Source: Salipiger bermudensis (GTDB taxonomy: Bacteria > Pseudomonadota > Alphaproteobacteria > Rhodobacterales > Rhodobacteraceae). From it: a DNA stretch of 64,000 bases. The stretch's first letter is position 1. Each line of letters begins with the position of its first letter. The stretch is from the NCBI RefSeq assembly GCF_019801965.1, contig NZ_JAHVIA010000004.1, positions 186,001-250,000 of the forward strand, in the 5' to 3' direction. Positions 1 through 12,300 of this stretch are shown here, piece by piece. Below the pieces are notes generated by a model that was not told the DNA's origin, did not search any database, and saw only the letters and a list, made by a program, of their open reading frames with translations. A program made the position numbers and the translations under genes.

Positions 1-91
1 CAGATAAGGGCCGCGCCGAGACGACGGGCCGGGCCCGGCGGCGAGATGACCTGCGCGCGCTGGCGCGCTCCGCAGGATGAGAGGGCGCGGA

Positions 92-1424
92 TCAGACCGC
101 GGCCTTGACCTCGGCGACGATGCCTTCGACCACCTGGCTCAGCAGCGCCTCGTCCTCGCATTCCGCCATCACCCGGATCAGCGGTTCGGTGCCCGACTTG
201 CGGATCAGCAAGCGGCCCTTGCCCGAGAGCGTGGCCTCCGCCTCGGCGATGGCGCCCTGCACGCTGGCCGCCTCGAGCGGCGCTTGGCCGGCGGCGAAGC
301 GGACGTTCTGCAGGAGTTGCGGCACCGGCTCGAAGCTGCGCGCCAGGCGCGAGGCGGGCTGGCCGGTGCGGACCATCTCGGCAAGGAACTGCATCCCCGC
401 CATCAGCCCGTCGCCGGTGGTGGCGTAATCGGTCATCACGATATGGCCCGACTGCTCGCCGCCGAGATTCCAGCCCTTGGCGCGCATCGCCTCAACCACG
501 TAGCGGTCGCCGACCTTGGTGCGCTCGAGACGCAGGCCGCGGCCGGTCAGGAAGCGTTCGAGCCCGAGGTTCGACATCACCGTGGCCACCAGCGTGCCGT
601 CGACAAGCCGGTCTTCCTCGGCCCAGCGGGCGGCCATCAGCGCCATGATCTGGTCGCCATCGGCGATGGTACCGGTCTCGTCGATCAGCAGGATCCGGTC
701 GGCGTCGCCGTCGAGGCAGATGCCCACGTCGGCGCCATGCGCCACCACCGCCTCGGCGGCGGCCTGCGGTTTGGTCGAGCCGCAATTCTGGTTGATGTTG
801 ACCCCGTTGGGCGCGGTGCCGAGCGGGATCACATCGGCGCCGAGCTCCCAGAGCACCTCCGGCGCGGTCTTGTAGGCGGCGCCGTTGGCGCAGTCGACGA
901 CCACCTTCATGCCGTCGAGCCGCATGCCGTGGGGCAGGGTGCCCTTGAGCCGCTCCTGGTAGCGGAAGCGGCCGTCGTCGATGCGCTTGGCACGACCAAT
1001 ATTGCCCGCCTGCGCCGGCGCCACCCCGGCCTCGACCAGCGCCTCGATCTCGGCCTCGGCCTCGTCGGAGAGCTTGAACCCGTCGGGGCCGAAGAACTTG
1101 ATGCCGTTGTCGTCGGCCGGGTTGTGGCTGGCCGAGATCATGATGCCGAGATCGGCGCGCATCGAGGGCGTCAGCAGCCCCACCGCCGGGGTCGGCACCG
1201 GGCCGAGCAGCAGCACGTTCATGCCGGTCGAGGTCAGGCCCGCGGTCAGTGCGTTCTCGAACATGTAGCCCGAGAGCCGCGTGTCCTTGCCGATCACCAC
1301 CCGGTGCACGCCGCCCTGTTCGCGGCGGAAATAGCGCCCGGCGGCGGCGCCGATCATCAGCGCCATCTCGGCGGTCATCGGGAAGGTGTTGGCGGTGCCG
1401 CGCACGCCGTCGGTTCCGAAAAGC

Positions 1425-1435
<11 letters not shown>
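92..1435 (-). CDS. glmM: Phosphoglucosamine mutase
   Basis: Converts glucosamine-6-phosphate to glucosamine-1-phosphate in the cytoplasm, feeding UDP-GlcNAc for peptidoglycan and LPS. The product is 447 residues, the usual length. The N-terminus reads [12 protein letters not shown]. The phosphoserine loop ISASHNP places the catalytic Ser at about residue 103, the Mg-binding loop DGDADR is near 240, and the C-terminal phosphate loop reads [11 protein letters not shown]. The open frame runs 71 codons further upstream, but that part overlaps folP and has no GlmM similarity. ATG 1435 is chosen because it begins the conserved N-terminus and follows an AGGAGCAGG ribosome site. It overlaps the folP end by 11 nt, so the two are translationally coupled. 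Confidence 0.97.
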
Positions 1436-2441
<1,006 letters not shown>

Positions 2442-2497
2442 GATCGGGTTTTGACGCCGCGCGCCGGGATTGGCAAGCAGCGGCGTCGCCGCCTGTT

Positions 2498-3409
2498 TCA
2501 GACTGTGACAGCGCGCGCCGGGACGGTGACGTCCTCGGGCAGGGATTCGCCGATCACCACCAGCTCGGAGGCCTCCATGTGCTCGGCGAACCATCCGGCG
2601 AGCGCCACGCTGTCGCGCGGCCGCGTTGCCGGCCCCTGCGTGGCGTCGAGCACGATCTTGGAGGGTGCCCAGACGCAGATCTGGCCATTCTTCATCGCCC
2701 AGTCGAGTTCGGTGCGGGTGGCGACGACCTTGCAGCGCGGGTCGCGCGCGGCCAGCACCCAGCCGTTCTGCTCGATGGCGAGCAGGTCGACGCGGCGCTG
2801 CGCCAGCGGATGGCCGGCCTGCGGGCGCGCGAGGTCGGGGAGACCGACGCAGAGGATCAGCGGTGCGGGCTCTTCGGCGAAACCGTCGATCCAGCCGGTG
2901 AGCTGGTCGGAGGCGATGGCCGCGTTCGACAGGTAGATGATGCGAGGATGCGGGCGCGGCTGGGCCACCTCGTTGAGATGGGCGCCGAAGTCGCGCCGGG
3001 TGCGGACGATCTCGACCCCGAGCGCCCCGGGGCCGCGATCGAGCTTCTCGATGCGGACGAAGGCGCGCATGGCCTGCGGCTCGAGCAGGATGCGCTCGGC
3101 GATGCGCTCGGCAAGCGTCTCGAGGAGGTTGAGCCGCTCGGCCTCGAGCTCGGTGCTGATCGCCTCGGTGACCCGGTCGTAACTCAAGATGCGGTCGACA
3201 TCGTCATCGAGATGGCCGCCCGAGGGGGTGACCTCGACCACCACGTCAAAGCGGATGCGCTGGGTGTGGCCGCGCTCCGCCTGAAAGGCACCGATCTCGA
3301 CCTCGCGCACATGCTCGCGGAGCGAAATGCGGTCGCGCGGGGCCTCGCCCTCTGTGGCGATGGCGCGCTCGGACGGATGGGCAAAGGCTAGGCGGATTTC
3401 GTCGGCCAT
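2498..3409 (-). CDS. folB: Dihydroneopterin aldolase with extra C-terminal domain
   Basis: The first ~150 residues fit FolB (dihydroneopterin to 6-hydroxymethyl-dihydropterin): VEIGAFQAERGHTQRIRFDV, then LSYDRVTEAI and LLETLAERIAERIL with the conserved Glu. The product is 303 residues, about 2.5 times a normal FolB (~120). The C-terminal ~150 residues carry VWAPSKIVLDA and DSVALAGWFAEHM, which resemble the end of amino-acid-kinase-fold proteins (MfnE-like); this is my inference from motif memory. ATG 3409 (MADEIRLAF) is chosen over the in-frame ATG 15 nt upstream because it starts the compact domain. Fifty-six nt separate it from folP, forming a folB-folP-glmM unit. Confidence 0.88.
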   Translation of the reverse strand: MADEIRLAFAHPSERAIATEGEAPRDRISLREHVREVEIGAFQAERGHTQRIRFDVVVEVTPSGGHLDDDVDRILSYDRVTEAISTELEAERLNLLETLAERIAERILLEPQAMRAFVRIEKLDRGPGALGVEIVRTRRDFGAHLNEVAQPRPHPRIIYLSNAAIASDQLTGWIDGFAEEPAPLILCVGLPDLARPQAGHPLAQRRVDLLAIEQNGWVLAARDPRCKVVATRTELDWAMKNGQICVWAPSKIVLDATQGPATRPRDSVALAGWFAEHMEASELVVIGESLPEDVTVPARAVTV

Positions 3410-3578
3410 CGGGGGCCCTCGCATCTGGGGTCGTCAGGAGACCGTCGCGATGTGGCGCGGGGCGGCCGGGCGATCGGGCCATTCCCACACCGCGCGGTCG
3501 CGCGGATTGCCCGCAACCCTATCGCAGCGAATGGCCGCGCGCGAGGGCCGGAAAGCGGCGCTTTGCGCCGCGCCCGCG

Positions 3579-4205
3579 TCAGTTGCTGCTGATGCGGTAA
3601 TCGGGGCGGTAGAACTGGTGCACGCCGATCGACGCGGTCTGGTTGAACTTGCGCGACCAGGACGGGTTCACCGCGTTGGTGTGGTAGTAGGTGGCGCCGC
3701 CGGTCAGCGCGCGCGGGGCGCCCGAGAGCATGATCTTGGCAACCTTGCCGACGCGCTCCCAGGCGCGGGGCTCGTTGATATGCTCGGGATTGCCGTCGCA
3801 GGTATAGGTGAACTGGCACGCGTATTTCCGGCCGGTGCCCTGCTTGATGACGCCGCAGACCGAATCCGGGAACTTTGCACTGTCGACGCGGTTGAGGATG
3901 ACCTCGGCCACCGCGAACTGGCCCTTCACGGTCTCGCCGCGGGCTTCGAAATAGAGCGCCTCGGCAAGGCACTCCCACTGGGCGCCGCCGCTGGCCTTGG
4001 GCTGGCTCTCGAGCCAGGCGCGATCGTAGGAGAAGCCGCCGGTGGGCGCCTCGGGCGAGACGAGGGCGTTGAGATGCGCCTTGGTGGCGGCGTTGAGGCC
4101 GCGCTGCTCAAGCTTCACCAGACGGCGGAGATTGTCTTGTTTCACTTCGGCAGCAAGCGGAGAGGCCGCCGCCAGCAGCGCCAGCGCGGTAAACATAGCC
4201 TTCAT
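3579..4205 (-). CDS. SleB-type cell wall hydrolase, secreted
   Basis: The 208-residue product has a signal peptide (MKAMFTALALLAAASPLAAE, cleavage near residue 19) and a Hydrolase_2 (SleB/CwlJ) domain over about residues 75-205. The catalytic-Glu region reads CLAEALYFEARGE, followed by AEVILNRVDS, VIKQGTG and ATYYHTNAV, typical of this peptidoglycan lytic family. The protein is expected in the periplasm, opening glycan strands during growth. ATG 4205 follows AGAGGGA at good spacing. A 169-nt gap separates it from folB, so it is probably its own unit. The exact bond cut and physiological role are not shown by sequence. Confidence 0.88.
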   Translation of the reverse strand: MKAMFTALALLAAASPLAAEVKQDNLRRLVKLEQRGLNAATKAHLNALVSPEAPTGGFSYDRAWLESQPKASGGAQWECLAEALYFEARGETVKGQFAVAEVILNRVDSAKFPDSVCGVIKQGTGRKYACQFTYTCDGNPEHINEPRAWERVGKVAKIMLSGAPRALTGGATYYHTNAVNPSWSRKFNQTASIGVHQFYRPDYRISSN

Positions 4206-4380
4206 TATCTGTCCCTCTTTACGTCACGTCCCCAGGTGGCGATTTCCCCAAAATCGCTCAAAATCGCGGCGTGATTAGTAAAATTGTTCCGAGCGGTCCA
4301 GCGTAAGGCGCAAAAATGGGCGGAAACCGGCCCAAGCGCGCGGGTCGGTTGACAGATCTTGTGGCACGGATGCCGCAGTC

Positions 4381-6936
<2,556 letters not shown>

Positions 6937-7046
6937 GGGAGATCCTGTTTTTCCGCGGTGCAGCATAGCCCGGATCGGGGCCTCCGCACCATCACCTTTT
7001 CAGGAGTACGTAAGGTTAAGACGCTGTGCCCAAGATGCCATCTGGT

Positions 7047-7092
7047 GGCACGCGCGTGCAAGAAATCTCGGCACGCGCGCTGCAAGTCTCTG
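7047..7092. repeat. Imperfect tandem 23-bp repeat upstream of the PPDK-like gene
   Basis: Two adjacent copies, 7047-7069 and 7070-7092, share GGCACGCGCG, TGCAAG and TCTC. The first copy contains the perfect 12-bp palindrome GCACGCGCGTGC, which is broken by one base in the second. It lies between the glyS end and the PPDK-like start, so it could be a double operator; this is inference only. Confidence 0.5.
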
Positions 7093-7121
7093 GTGCGGAA
7101 GGGCTTTCGCGCAACGCGTGG

Positions 7122-9347
7122 TCAGCCCTCGAGGCGGTTCAGATCCGCCACCTGCAGACAGCTCGTGCGGATGCGCGACAGCAGGTTGAGGCGGTTGCGG
7201 CGCACCACCGGGCTCTCGGCATTGACCTGCACCGCCTCGAAGAAGGCGTCGATCGGCGCGCGCAGACCGGCCATCGCGGTCATTGCGGCGGCGAAATCTT
7301 CCTTATCCAGCGCGGGCTTGATCTCCGCATCGGCGGCATCGAGCGCCGCGAAGAGCGCCTTCTCCTCCTCGACCTCGGCAAACTTGGGATCGGCGCCGAA
7401 GCTGTACTCGACCCCGTCCTTCTCCTCGGCCTGGGTGAGGATGTTGTTGGCGCGCTTGAAACCCTGCACCAGGTTGGCGCCGTCCTCGGTGCCCAGCACC
7501 TCGCCAAGCGCCGTGGCGCGGTTGACCACCTGCGCGAGATCGTCATTGCCGGGCATGGTCAGCACTGCGTCGATCACGTCATGACGCACGCCTTCGCCCT
7601 TGAGGTGCACCTTGAGGCGATCGTGGAAGAACGCCAGCAGGTCGTCGCTCAGGTCGGGGCTGTGGTCGGTGACTTCCGAGACCCACTCGGCCGCGTCGCC
7701 CTCGATCTGGTCGATCACCGCCTTCACCGAGGAGCCGAACACCCCGTGTTGCGCGATCTCGCGCAGCAGCGCGTCGCGCAGCGCCTGCTGGTCGCTGTCT
7801 TCGCCGGTGTCGATCTTGTGGCGCAGGATCTGCGCGTCGAAGAGCCGGTCGAGATGCAGGCGCAGCCCGTTGACCAGCACCAGCCGGATCACCCCGAGCG
7901 CGGCGCGGCGCAGGGCGTAGGGGTCCTTCGAGCCGGTGGGCTTCTCGTCGATGGCCCAGAAGCCGGTCAGCGTGTCGAGCTTGTCGGCCAGCGCAACCGC
8001 CACCGAGACCGGCGCGGTGGGCACCGCGTCCGACGGCCCGAGCGGCGAGTAATGCTCGTCGCAGGCCGCGGCGACCTCTGCCGGGAGGCCAGCGGCCTCG
8101 GCGTAATAACGGCCCATAAGCCCCTGAAGTTCGGGGAATTCATAGACCATCTCCGAGCTCAGATCGGCCTTGGCCACGCGCGCCGCCTGCTCGGCCAGCG
8201 CTGCATCGGCCCCCACCATCGGCGCGATCTCGCGTGCCAGCGCGGCGATGCGCTCGATGCGGTCGCGCTGCGAGCCGAGCTTGTTGTGGAAGGTGACGTT
8301 GCCGAGCCGCTCGGTCCAGGCCTCTAGCCCGGCCGTCTTGGCGACGCGGAGATCGTTCTCCCAGAAGAACTTGGCATCCGACAGGCGCGCCGAAAGCACC
8401 TTGTTGTTGCCCGCAAGGATGGTCGCGCCGTCATCAGGCGTTTCCACATTCGCAACCGTCACGAACCCTTCGATGCGCTTGGTGGCTGGATTCTTGACCG
8501 AAAAGAACTTCTGGTGCTCTTTCATCGAGGTCTGCAGGACCTCCGGCGGCAGCCCGAGGAAGGCGTCATCGATCTTGCCCATCAGCACCACCGGCCATTC
8601 GACCAGGCCGGCCACCTCGGCCAGCAGCCCGCGATCCTCGACCACCTCGAGGCTCTGGGCGAAGGCGCGATTTGTCGCGTCATGCCAGATGGTTTCGGCG
8701 CGTTCCTCAGCCGAGAGGATGACCTTCGAGCGCTTGAGCCGGGTCTCGTAATCGGCAAAGGAGGTTACCTCGAAAGCGCCGTCGCCCATGAAGCGATGGC
8801 CTTCGGTGGTCTGGCCCGCAACAATGCCGTCGATCTCCAGCGGCACGACGTCATCGCCCGCCTCCGAGCTCAGCAGGCAGGTGATGCGGTGCAGCGGACG
8901 CACCCAGCGCAGGGTGCCGGCGCCCCAGCGCATCGACTTGGGCCAGGGGAAGTTGCGGATCGTCGCCTCGAGCACCTCGGCCACGATCTCGGCCGCCGTG
9001 CGGCCCGGCTTCTCGATGACGGCGTAGAGGAAGGTGCCCTTCTTATCCTCGCGCGCCTCGCATTGCTCGCGGCTGACACCGGCGCCGCGCAGGAAGCCCT
9101 CGATGGCCTTCTCCGGCGCATCGACCTTGGGGCCGCGGCGTTCCTCGCGGGTGGCGGGGGAGGCGTCGAGCAGCCCCTGCACGGTGAGGGTCAGGCGGCG
9201 CGGGGTCGAGAAGGCGGCGGCGCCGGCATAGGTGAGACCGCTTTCCACCAGACCGTCGGTGACGAGTTTCTTCAGATCCTCCGCGGCACGCGTCTGCATG
9301 CGGGCGGGGATTTCCTCGGAAAAGAGTTCGATCAGAAGGTCGGGCAT
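7122..9347 (-). CDS. glyS: Glycyl-tRNA synthetase beta subunit
   Basis: Beta chain of the alpha2beta2 glycyl-tRNA synthetase; it binds tRNA-Gly while the alpha chain (glyQ, 11213-12142) holds the catalytic centre. The N-terminus LLIELFSEEIPARMQ is the family signature, followed by KSMRWG and a DALR-like anticodon-binding region at the C-terminus (about residues 620-741, including SRIRTSCLQVADLNRLEG). The 741 residues are slightly longer than the ~690 of E. coli. ATG 9347 begins the signature. Unlike many bacteria, glyQ and glyS are not adjacent: two membrane-protein genes and a repeat region lie between them on the same strand. Confidence 0.97.
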   Translation of the reverse strand: MPDLLIELFSEEIPARMQTRAAEDLKKLVTDGLVESGLTYAGAAAFSTPRRLTLTVQGLLDASPATREERRGPKVDAPEKAIEGFLRGAGVSREQCEAREDKKGTFLYAVIEKPGRTAAEIVAEVLEATIRNFPWPKSMRWGAGTLRWVRPLHRITCLLSSEAGDDVVPLEIDGIVAGQTTEGHRFMGDGAFEVTSFADYETRLKRSKVILSAEERAETIWHDATNRAFAQSLEVVEDRGLLAEVAGLVEWPVVLMGKIDDAFLGLPPEVLQTSMKEHQKFFSVKNPATKRIEGFVTVANVETPDDGATILAGNNKVLSARLSDAKFFWENDLRVAKTAGLEAWTERLGNVTFHNKLGSQRDRIERIAALAREIAPMVGADAALAEQAARVAKADLSSEMVYEFPELQGLMGRYYAEAAGLPAEVAAACDEHYSPLGPSDAVPTAPVSVAVALADKLDTLTGFWAIDEKPTGSKDPYALRRAALGVIRLVLVNGLRLHLDRLFDAQILRHKIDTGEDSDQQALRDALLREIAQHGVFGSSVKAVIDQIEGDAAEWVSEVTDHSPDLSDDLLAFFHDRLKVHLKGEGVRHDVIDAVLTMPGNDDLAQVVNRATALGEVLGTEDGANLVQGFKRANNILTQAEEKDGVEYSFGADPKFAEVEEEKALFAALDAADAEIKPALDKEDFAAAMTAMAGLRAPIDAFFEAVQVNAESPVVRRNRLNLLSRIRTSCLQVADLNRLEG

Positions 9348-9444
9348 AGTCTCACCAAAGCATCCGCCCGCGCCGGGATCGGCACGGGCTGTTGTTCGCT
9401 TCGGTGGATAACGGCCCCGAGGGCCGAGGTCCAGCGGTTAGCCG

Positions 9445-10305
9445 TCAGGCGGTGGCCTCTTGCAGCTTGCCCTCGGCCTTGAGCTTGGCGCGGCGCGCCA
9501 GGGTCATGACGTCGTCGCCGGAGCGGCGCGGCACGATGCGGTAGGCGGCCTCGATGAAATTCTCCACCGCGAAGCCGATCAGCCCCACCGCGATCACCCC
9601 GAGCAGCACGCGGCCATAGGCCACCGAGCGGATCTGGTCGAGTGCGGTGCCGACGCCGCCGGCCTCGCCGGGGCTGTGGGTCAGGCCCGCGTAGAAGATC
9701 GAGGCGCCGATGATGCCGATGACGACGCCCTCGGCGATCAGGCCGAACTTCATCACCGGGTCGAGCTTGCGCGCTAGCGGGGTCACGCGGATGTCGCGCT
9801 TGTATTTCTCCTTCAGCCCCTTGTGGGCGTAGTAGATGCCGGCGCCGATGGTCACCAGACCCACGGCCATCACCAGCCAGGTGCCCCAGGGCATCGCCAT
9901 GAGCTTCTGCGTCGCGGTCTGCGCCCCGCCTTCGCCGCCGCTGTCGCCGCGCATCGCGGTGGTCGCGACCGAGACCCCGATGGCGCCATGGATCACCCCG
10001 GTGACCGCCTGGCCGGCGCGGGCCACCATGCCCTTGGCGTCGGTGCCGTGGCACTCGAGATCCATCCAGGCGTCGATCAGCCGCCAGACCATGTAGGCCA
10101 TGAGGCCGATGGCAATGGCCCAGAGCAGCGCCACGCCCCACGGGACGCCGCGCAGCTCGGCCAGGGCATCGGTGGTGCCCTCGGCCTGTCCGCCACGCCA
10201 GGCGGCGAGCAGCGCCAGCCCCCCGACGACGGTATAAACGGCTCCGCGCGCGGCATAACCGGCGCGCATTACGGGAACGACCCAGGCGGGGGCTTTGTCT
10301 GACAT
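9445..10305 (-). CDS. DUF1206 family membrane protein
   Basis: The 286-residue inner-membrane protein is built of three internal repeats, each of two membrane segments with a motif like ARGAVYTVVGGLAL, TGVIHGAIGVSVA and AEGVVIGIIGASIF; this triplicated layout is the DUF1206 pattern. Its function is unknown. ATG 10305 follows a strong GAGGAG at 8 nt; the frame continues upstream for 25 codons but only into the repeat-rich intergenic region. It lies on the minus strand between the small anchored protein gene and glyS. Confidence 0.85.
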   Translation of the reverse strand: MSDKAPAWVVPVMRAGYAARGAVYTVVGGLALLAAWRGGQAEGTTDALAELRGVPWGVALLWAIAIGLMAYMVWRLIDAWMDLECHGTDAKGMVARAGQAVTGVIHGAIGVSVATTAMRGDSGGEGGAQTATQKLMAMPWGTWLVMAVGLVTIGAGIYYAHKGLKEKYKRDIRVTPLARKLDPVMKFGLIAEGVVIGIIGASIFYAGLTHSPGEAGGVGTALDQIRSVAYGRVLLGVIAVGLIGFAVENFIEAAYRIVPRRSGDDVMTLARRAKLKAEGKLQEATA

Positions 10306-10381
10306 GGCTGAACTCCTCGGTTGGGAAGACAGCGCCCAGAGCCGCAAAAAGTTCCCCGCGGCCTCACCACCCGCGCCCAAG

Positions 10382-10451
10382 CCCCTGTCTTCTCTGGTTC
10401 AAAAATACCTCGGGGGAATCGCAGCCCTGCTGCGATGGGGGCAGCGCCCCC
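10382..10451 (-). repeat. Intergenic palindromic repeat, copy A
   Basis: Read on the minus strand it has three modules in order: the GC palindrome GGGGGCGCTGCCCCC (10437-10451), a second palindrome with arms ATCGCAG / CTGCGAT, and a conserved block with CCCCCGAGGTATTTTTG and CCAGAGAAGAC. The same three-module order occurs at 10507-10575, 20503-20622 and 60637-60755. Confidence 0.85.
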
Positions 10452-10506
10452 GATGACCCATCCGCCAAAGCCGACCCTGGTTGAATGCGCAGACCATGCC
10501 CCTCTG

Positions 10507-10575
10507 ACCGGGGTCTTCTTCTGGCTGAAAATATCCCGGGGGAATCCGCGGCACGCGGATGGGGGCAGCGCCCCC
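10507..10575 (-). repeat. Intergenic palindromic repeat, copy B
   Basis: Minus-strand order is GGGGGCGCTGCCCCC (10561-10575), a palindrome with arms ATCCGCG / CGCGGAT, then a diverged conserved block (CCCCCGGGATATTTTC, CCAGAAGAAGAC). It is the most diverged of the four copies in the third module, yet the second palindrome is still perfectly paired. Confidence 0.8.
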
Positions 10576-10641
10576 AACCCTGTGCGTCAACCGGCCAGGC
10601 GGAGCTCAGGACCCGGTCTCACAACACCGGTCCCCTCAGCC

Positions 10642-11157
10642 TCACTCCCGCGGGGGGCAATCCTCGCCGAGCGGCGTGCCGTCATAGGCCTTGTCGCCGC
10701 AATCGTTGATCTCTTCCCAGATGTAGCCGCGCCCGTTCTCGGTCACCGCGACCACCCGGTCGATGCCGTATTCAATGTTGCGCTCCGCGGTATAGACATG
10801 CGCCTCGCCGGTCTCGACCAGTTCCCCGATCGCCTCGGCGTCGAAGCAGCCGAACCAGAACGGCGCGTTGCGCGGCTCGGCGCCCTCGTAGCGCTCGAAA
10901 CGCGCGTCGAGCCCCTGCGGGCGCTCCGGTGTGGTGAAACAGCCGCGGAAGCGGATCGGCGAGCTGCTGGCGTCGATGCCCTCGAAATCGCCATAGGGGA
11001 TATGTTCGGGCGCGCCGCCATCCACCGGGGTCAGAAAGACCTGCCCGGCATCATCCTCGACGCGCTCGTAGTAATGGAAGACCTGGAAGTAATAGACCCC
11101 GGCACCGAAGAGCAGGGCGGTCACGATGATGGCGATGCCGAGTATCTTGCCGCTCAT
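10642..11157 (-). CDS. Small N-terminally anchored protein (DUF6446-like)
   Basis: The 171-residue protein has one N-terminal membrane segment (GKILGIAIIVTALLFGAGVYYF, about residues 3-24) and a soluble periplasmic part. Two CF pairs (RGCFTTPE, FGCFDAEAI) and a later pair of Cys (INDCGDK, GEDCPPRE) could form disulfides. I recall a roseobacter-restricted family of this shape between glyQ and glyS, sometimes labelled DUF6446 and sometimes mis-called histidine kinase; there is no kinase motif here. The function is unknown. It is 55 nt downstream of glyQ and probably co-transcribed with it. Confidence 0.75.
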   Translation of the reverse strand: MSGKILGIAIIVTALLFGAGVYYFQVFHYYERVEDDAGQVFLTPVDGGAPEHIPYGDFEGIDASSSPIRFRGCFTTPERPQGLDARFERYEGAEPRNAPFWFGCFDAEAIGELVETGEAHVYTAERNIEYGIDRVVAVTENGRGYIWEEINDCGDKAYDGTPLGEDCPPRE

Positions 11158-11212
11158 GTCTGCGCTCCGGTCGGGGTCTGTCTCAGTCTGTCTGGCTGTC
11201 AGCCTGCGCGGC

Positions 11213-12142
11213 TCACGCGGCGTAGCCGCCGGCCTCGGTCATCACGAAGGCGTCGGCGCAGCGCTTGGCCAGCGCCCGCACCCGGCCGATATAGGCCTGC
11301 CGCTCGGTGACCGAGATCACGCCCCGCGCGTCGAGCAGGTTGAACAGGTGGCTGGCCTTGATGCACTGGTCATAGGCCGGGTGGGCCATGACGATGCGCT
11401 TGCCGGTCTTGGGATCCTCGGCCTCGGCCTCGAGGATGCGCTGGCACTCGGCCTCGGCGTCCTCGAAATGCTTGAGCAGGATCTCGGTGTCGGCGACGTC
11501 GAAGTTCCAGCGCGAGTATTCCTCCTCGGTCTGGCGGAACACGTCGCCATAGAGCAGCGGCTGCGGCGATTGAGGATCGTTGAACGGCATCTCCATGACG
11601 TGGTCGATGCCCAGAACATACATCGCGAGGCGCTCGAGCCCGTAGGTCAGCTCGCCCGAGACCGGCGTGCAGTCATGCCCGCCGACCTGCTGGAAATAGG
11701 TGAATTGCGAGACTTCCATGCCGTCGCACCAGACCTCCCAGCCAAGCCCCCAGGCGCCCAGCGTCGGGCTTTCCCAGTCGTCCTCGACGAAACGCACGTC
11801 ATGCATCGACATGTCGATGCCGATGGCCTCGAGCGAGCCGAGATAGAGATCCTGCAGGTCCGGCGGCGACGGTTTGATCAGCACCTGGAACTGGTAGTAA
11901 TGCTGCAGCCGGTTCGGGTTCTCGCCGTATCGCCCGTCGGTCGGGCGGCGCGAGGGCTGGACATAGGCCGCCGCCCAGGGCTTGGAGCCGAGCGCGCGCA
12001 GGGTGGTCGCCGGGTGGAAGGTGCCGGCGCCGACCTCCATGTCGTAGGGCTGCAGCACGGCACAGCCCTTGGCGGCCCAATAGGTCTGCAGTCGCAGGAT
12101 GATCTCCTGGAAGCTCCGCGGTTTGCTGCTGGTGTCGGTCAT
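11213..12142 (-). CDS. glyQ: Glycyl-tRNA synthetase alpha subunit
   Basis: Catalytic chain of the alpha2beta2 glycyl-tRNA synthetase, charging tRNA-Gly with glycine using ATP. Conserved stretches include [37 protein letters not shown] and [18 protein letters not shown]. The 309 residues match the family (~300). ATG 12142 ([11 protein letters not shown]) is chosen; a 17-codon upstream extension exists but is not conserved text. The partner glyS lies about 1.9 kb downstream on the same strand. The 158-nt gap upstream is shared with a divergent gene and should hold the promoters of both. Confidence 0.97.
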   Translation of the reverse strand: MTDTSSKPRSFQEIILRLQTYWAAKGCAVLQPYDMEVGAGTFHPATTLRALGSKPWAAAYVQPSRRPTDGRYGENPNRLQHYYQFQVLIKPSPPDLQDLYLGSLEAIGIDMSMHDVRFVEDDWESPTLGAWGLGWEVWCDGMEVSQFTYFQQVGGHDCTPVSGELTYGLERLAMYVLGIDHVMEMPFNDPQSPQPLLYGDVFRQTEEEYSRWNFDVADTEILLKHFEDAEAECQRILEAEAEDPKTGKRIVMAHPAYDQCIKASHLFNLLDARGVISVTERQAYIGRVRALAKRCADAFVMTEAGGYAA

Positions 12143-12300
12143 CGCATCGGCCCTGTCTGAGAGTTGCCGTCTGATTATGCGCCACAGGCGCAAGGGTCAA
12201 TTGCGGGGCTGACCATATTTTGAGGTGACGGCCCGACCCGCTCTGGTAAACACGGGGACAGAGCAAAATAAGATTTCCGACGCAAGGGACAGATACAGGG

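Larger units (their letters stand above)
10306..10641. other. 336-nt intergenic region holding two repeat copies
   Basis: There is no credible gene here. The open frames crossing it encode only translated repeat, with proline/glycine-rich text and no domain. It contains two copies of the intergenic repeat family (annotated separately), both reading on the minus strand, about 122 nt apart. The rest is unremarkable GC-rich DNA. Confidence 0.7.

Noticed and set aside
1-91. Terminator of glmM
   Set aside because: CCTGCG...CGCAGG and GCGCGC pairs lie downstream of glmM but there is no U-run and the region is too GC-rich to judge.
3327-4274. Plus-strand open frame over the SleB-type gene
   Set aside because: Shadow of the cell-wall hydrolase gene; the minus frame has a signal peptide and family motifs.
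10382-10575. CRISPR array
   Set aside because: Only two copies about 122 nt apart, and the intervening sequence is not spacer-sized; the same element recurs singly elsewhere.
10321-11310. Plus-strand open frame through the repeats at 10.4-10.6 kb
   Set aside because: It encodes translated repeat then antisense of the small anchored protein; no domain and no ribosome site.
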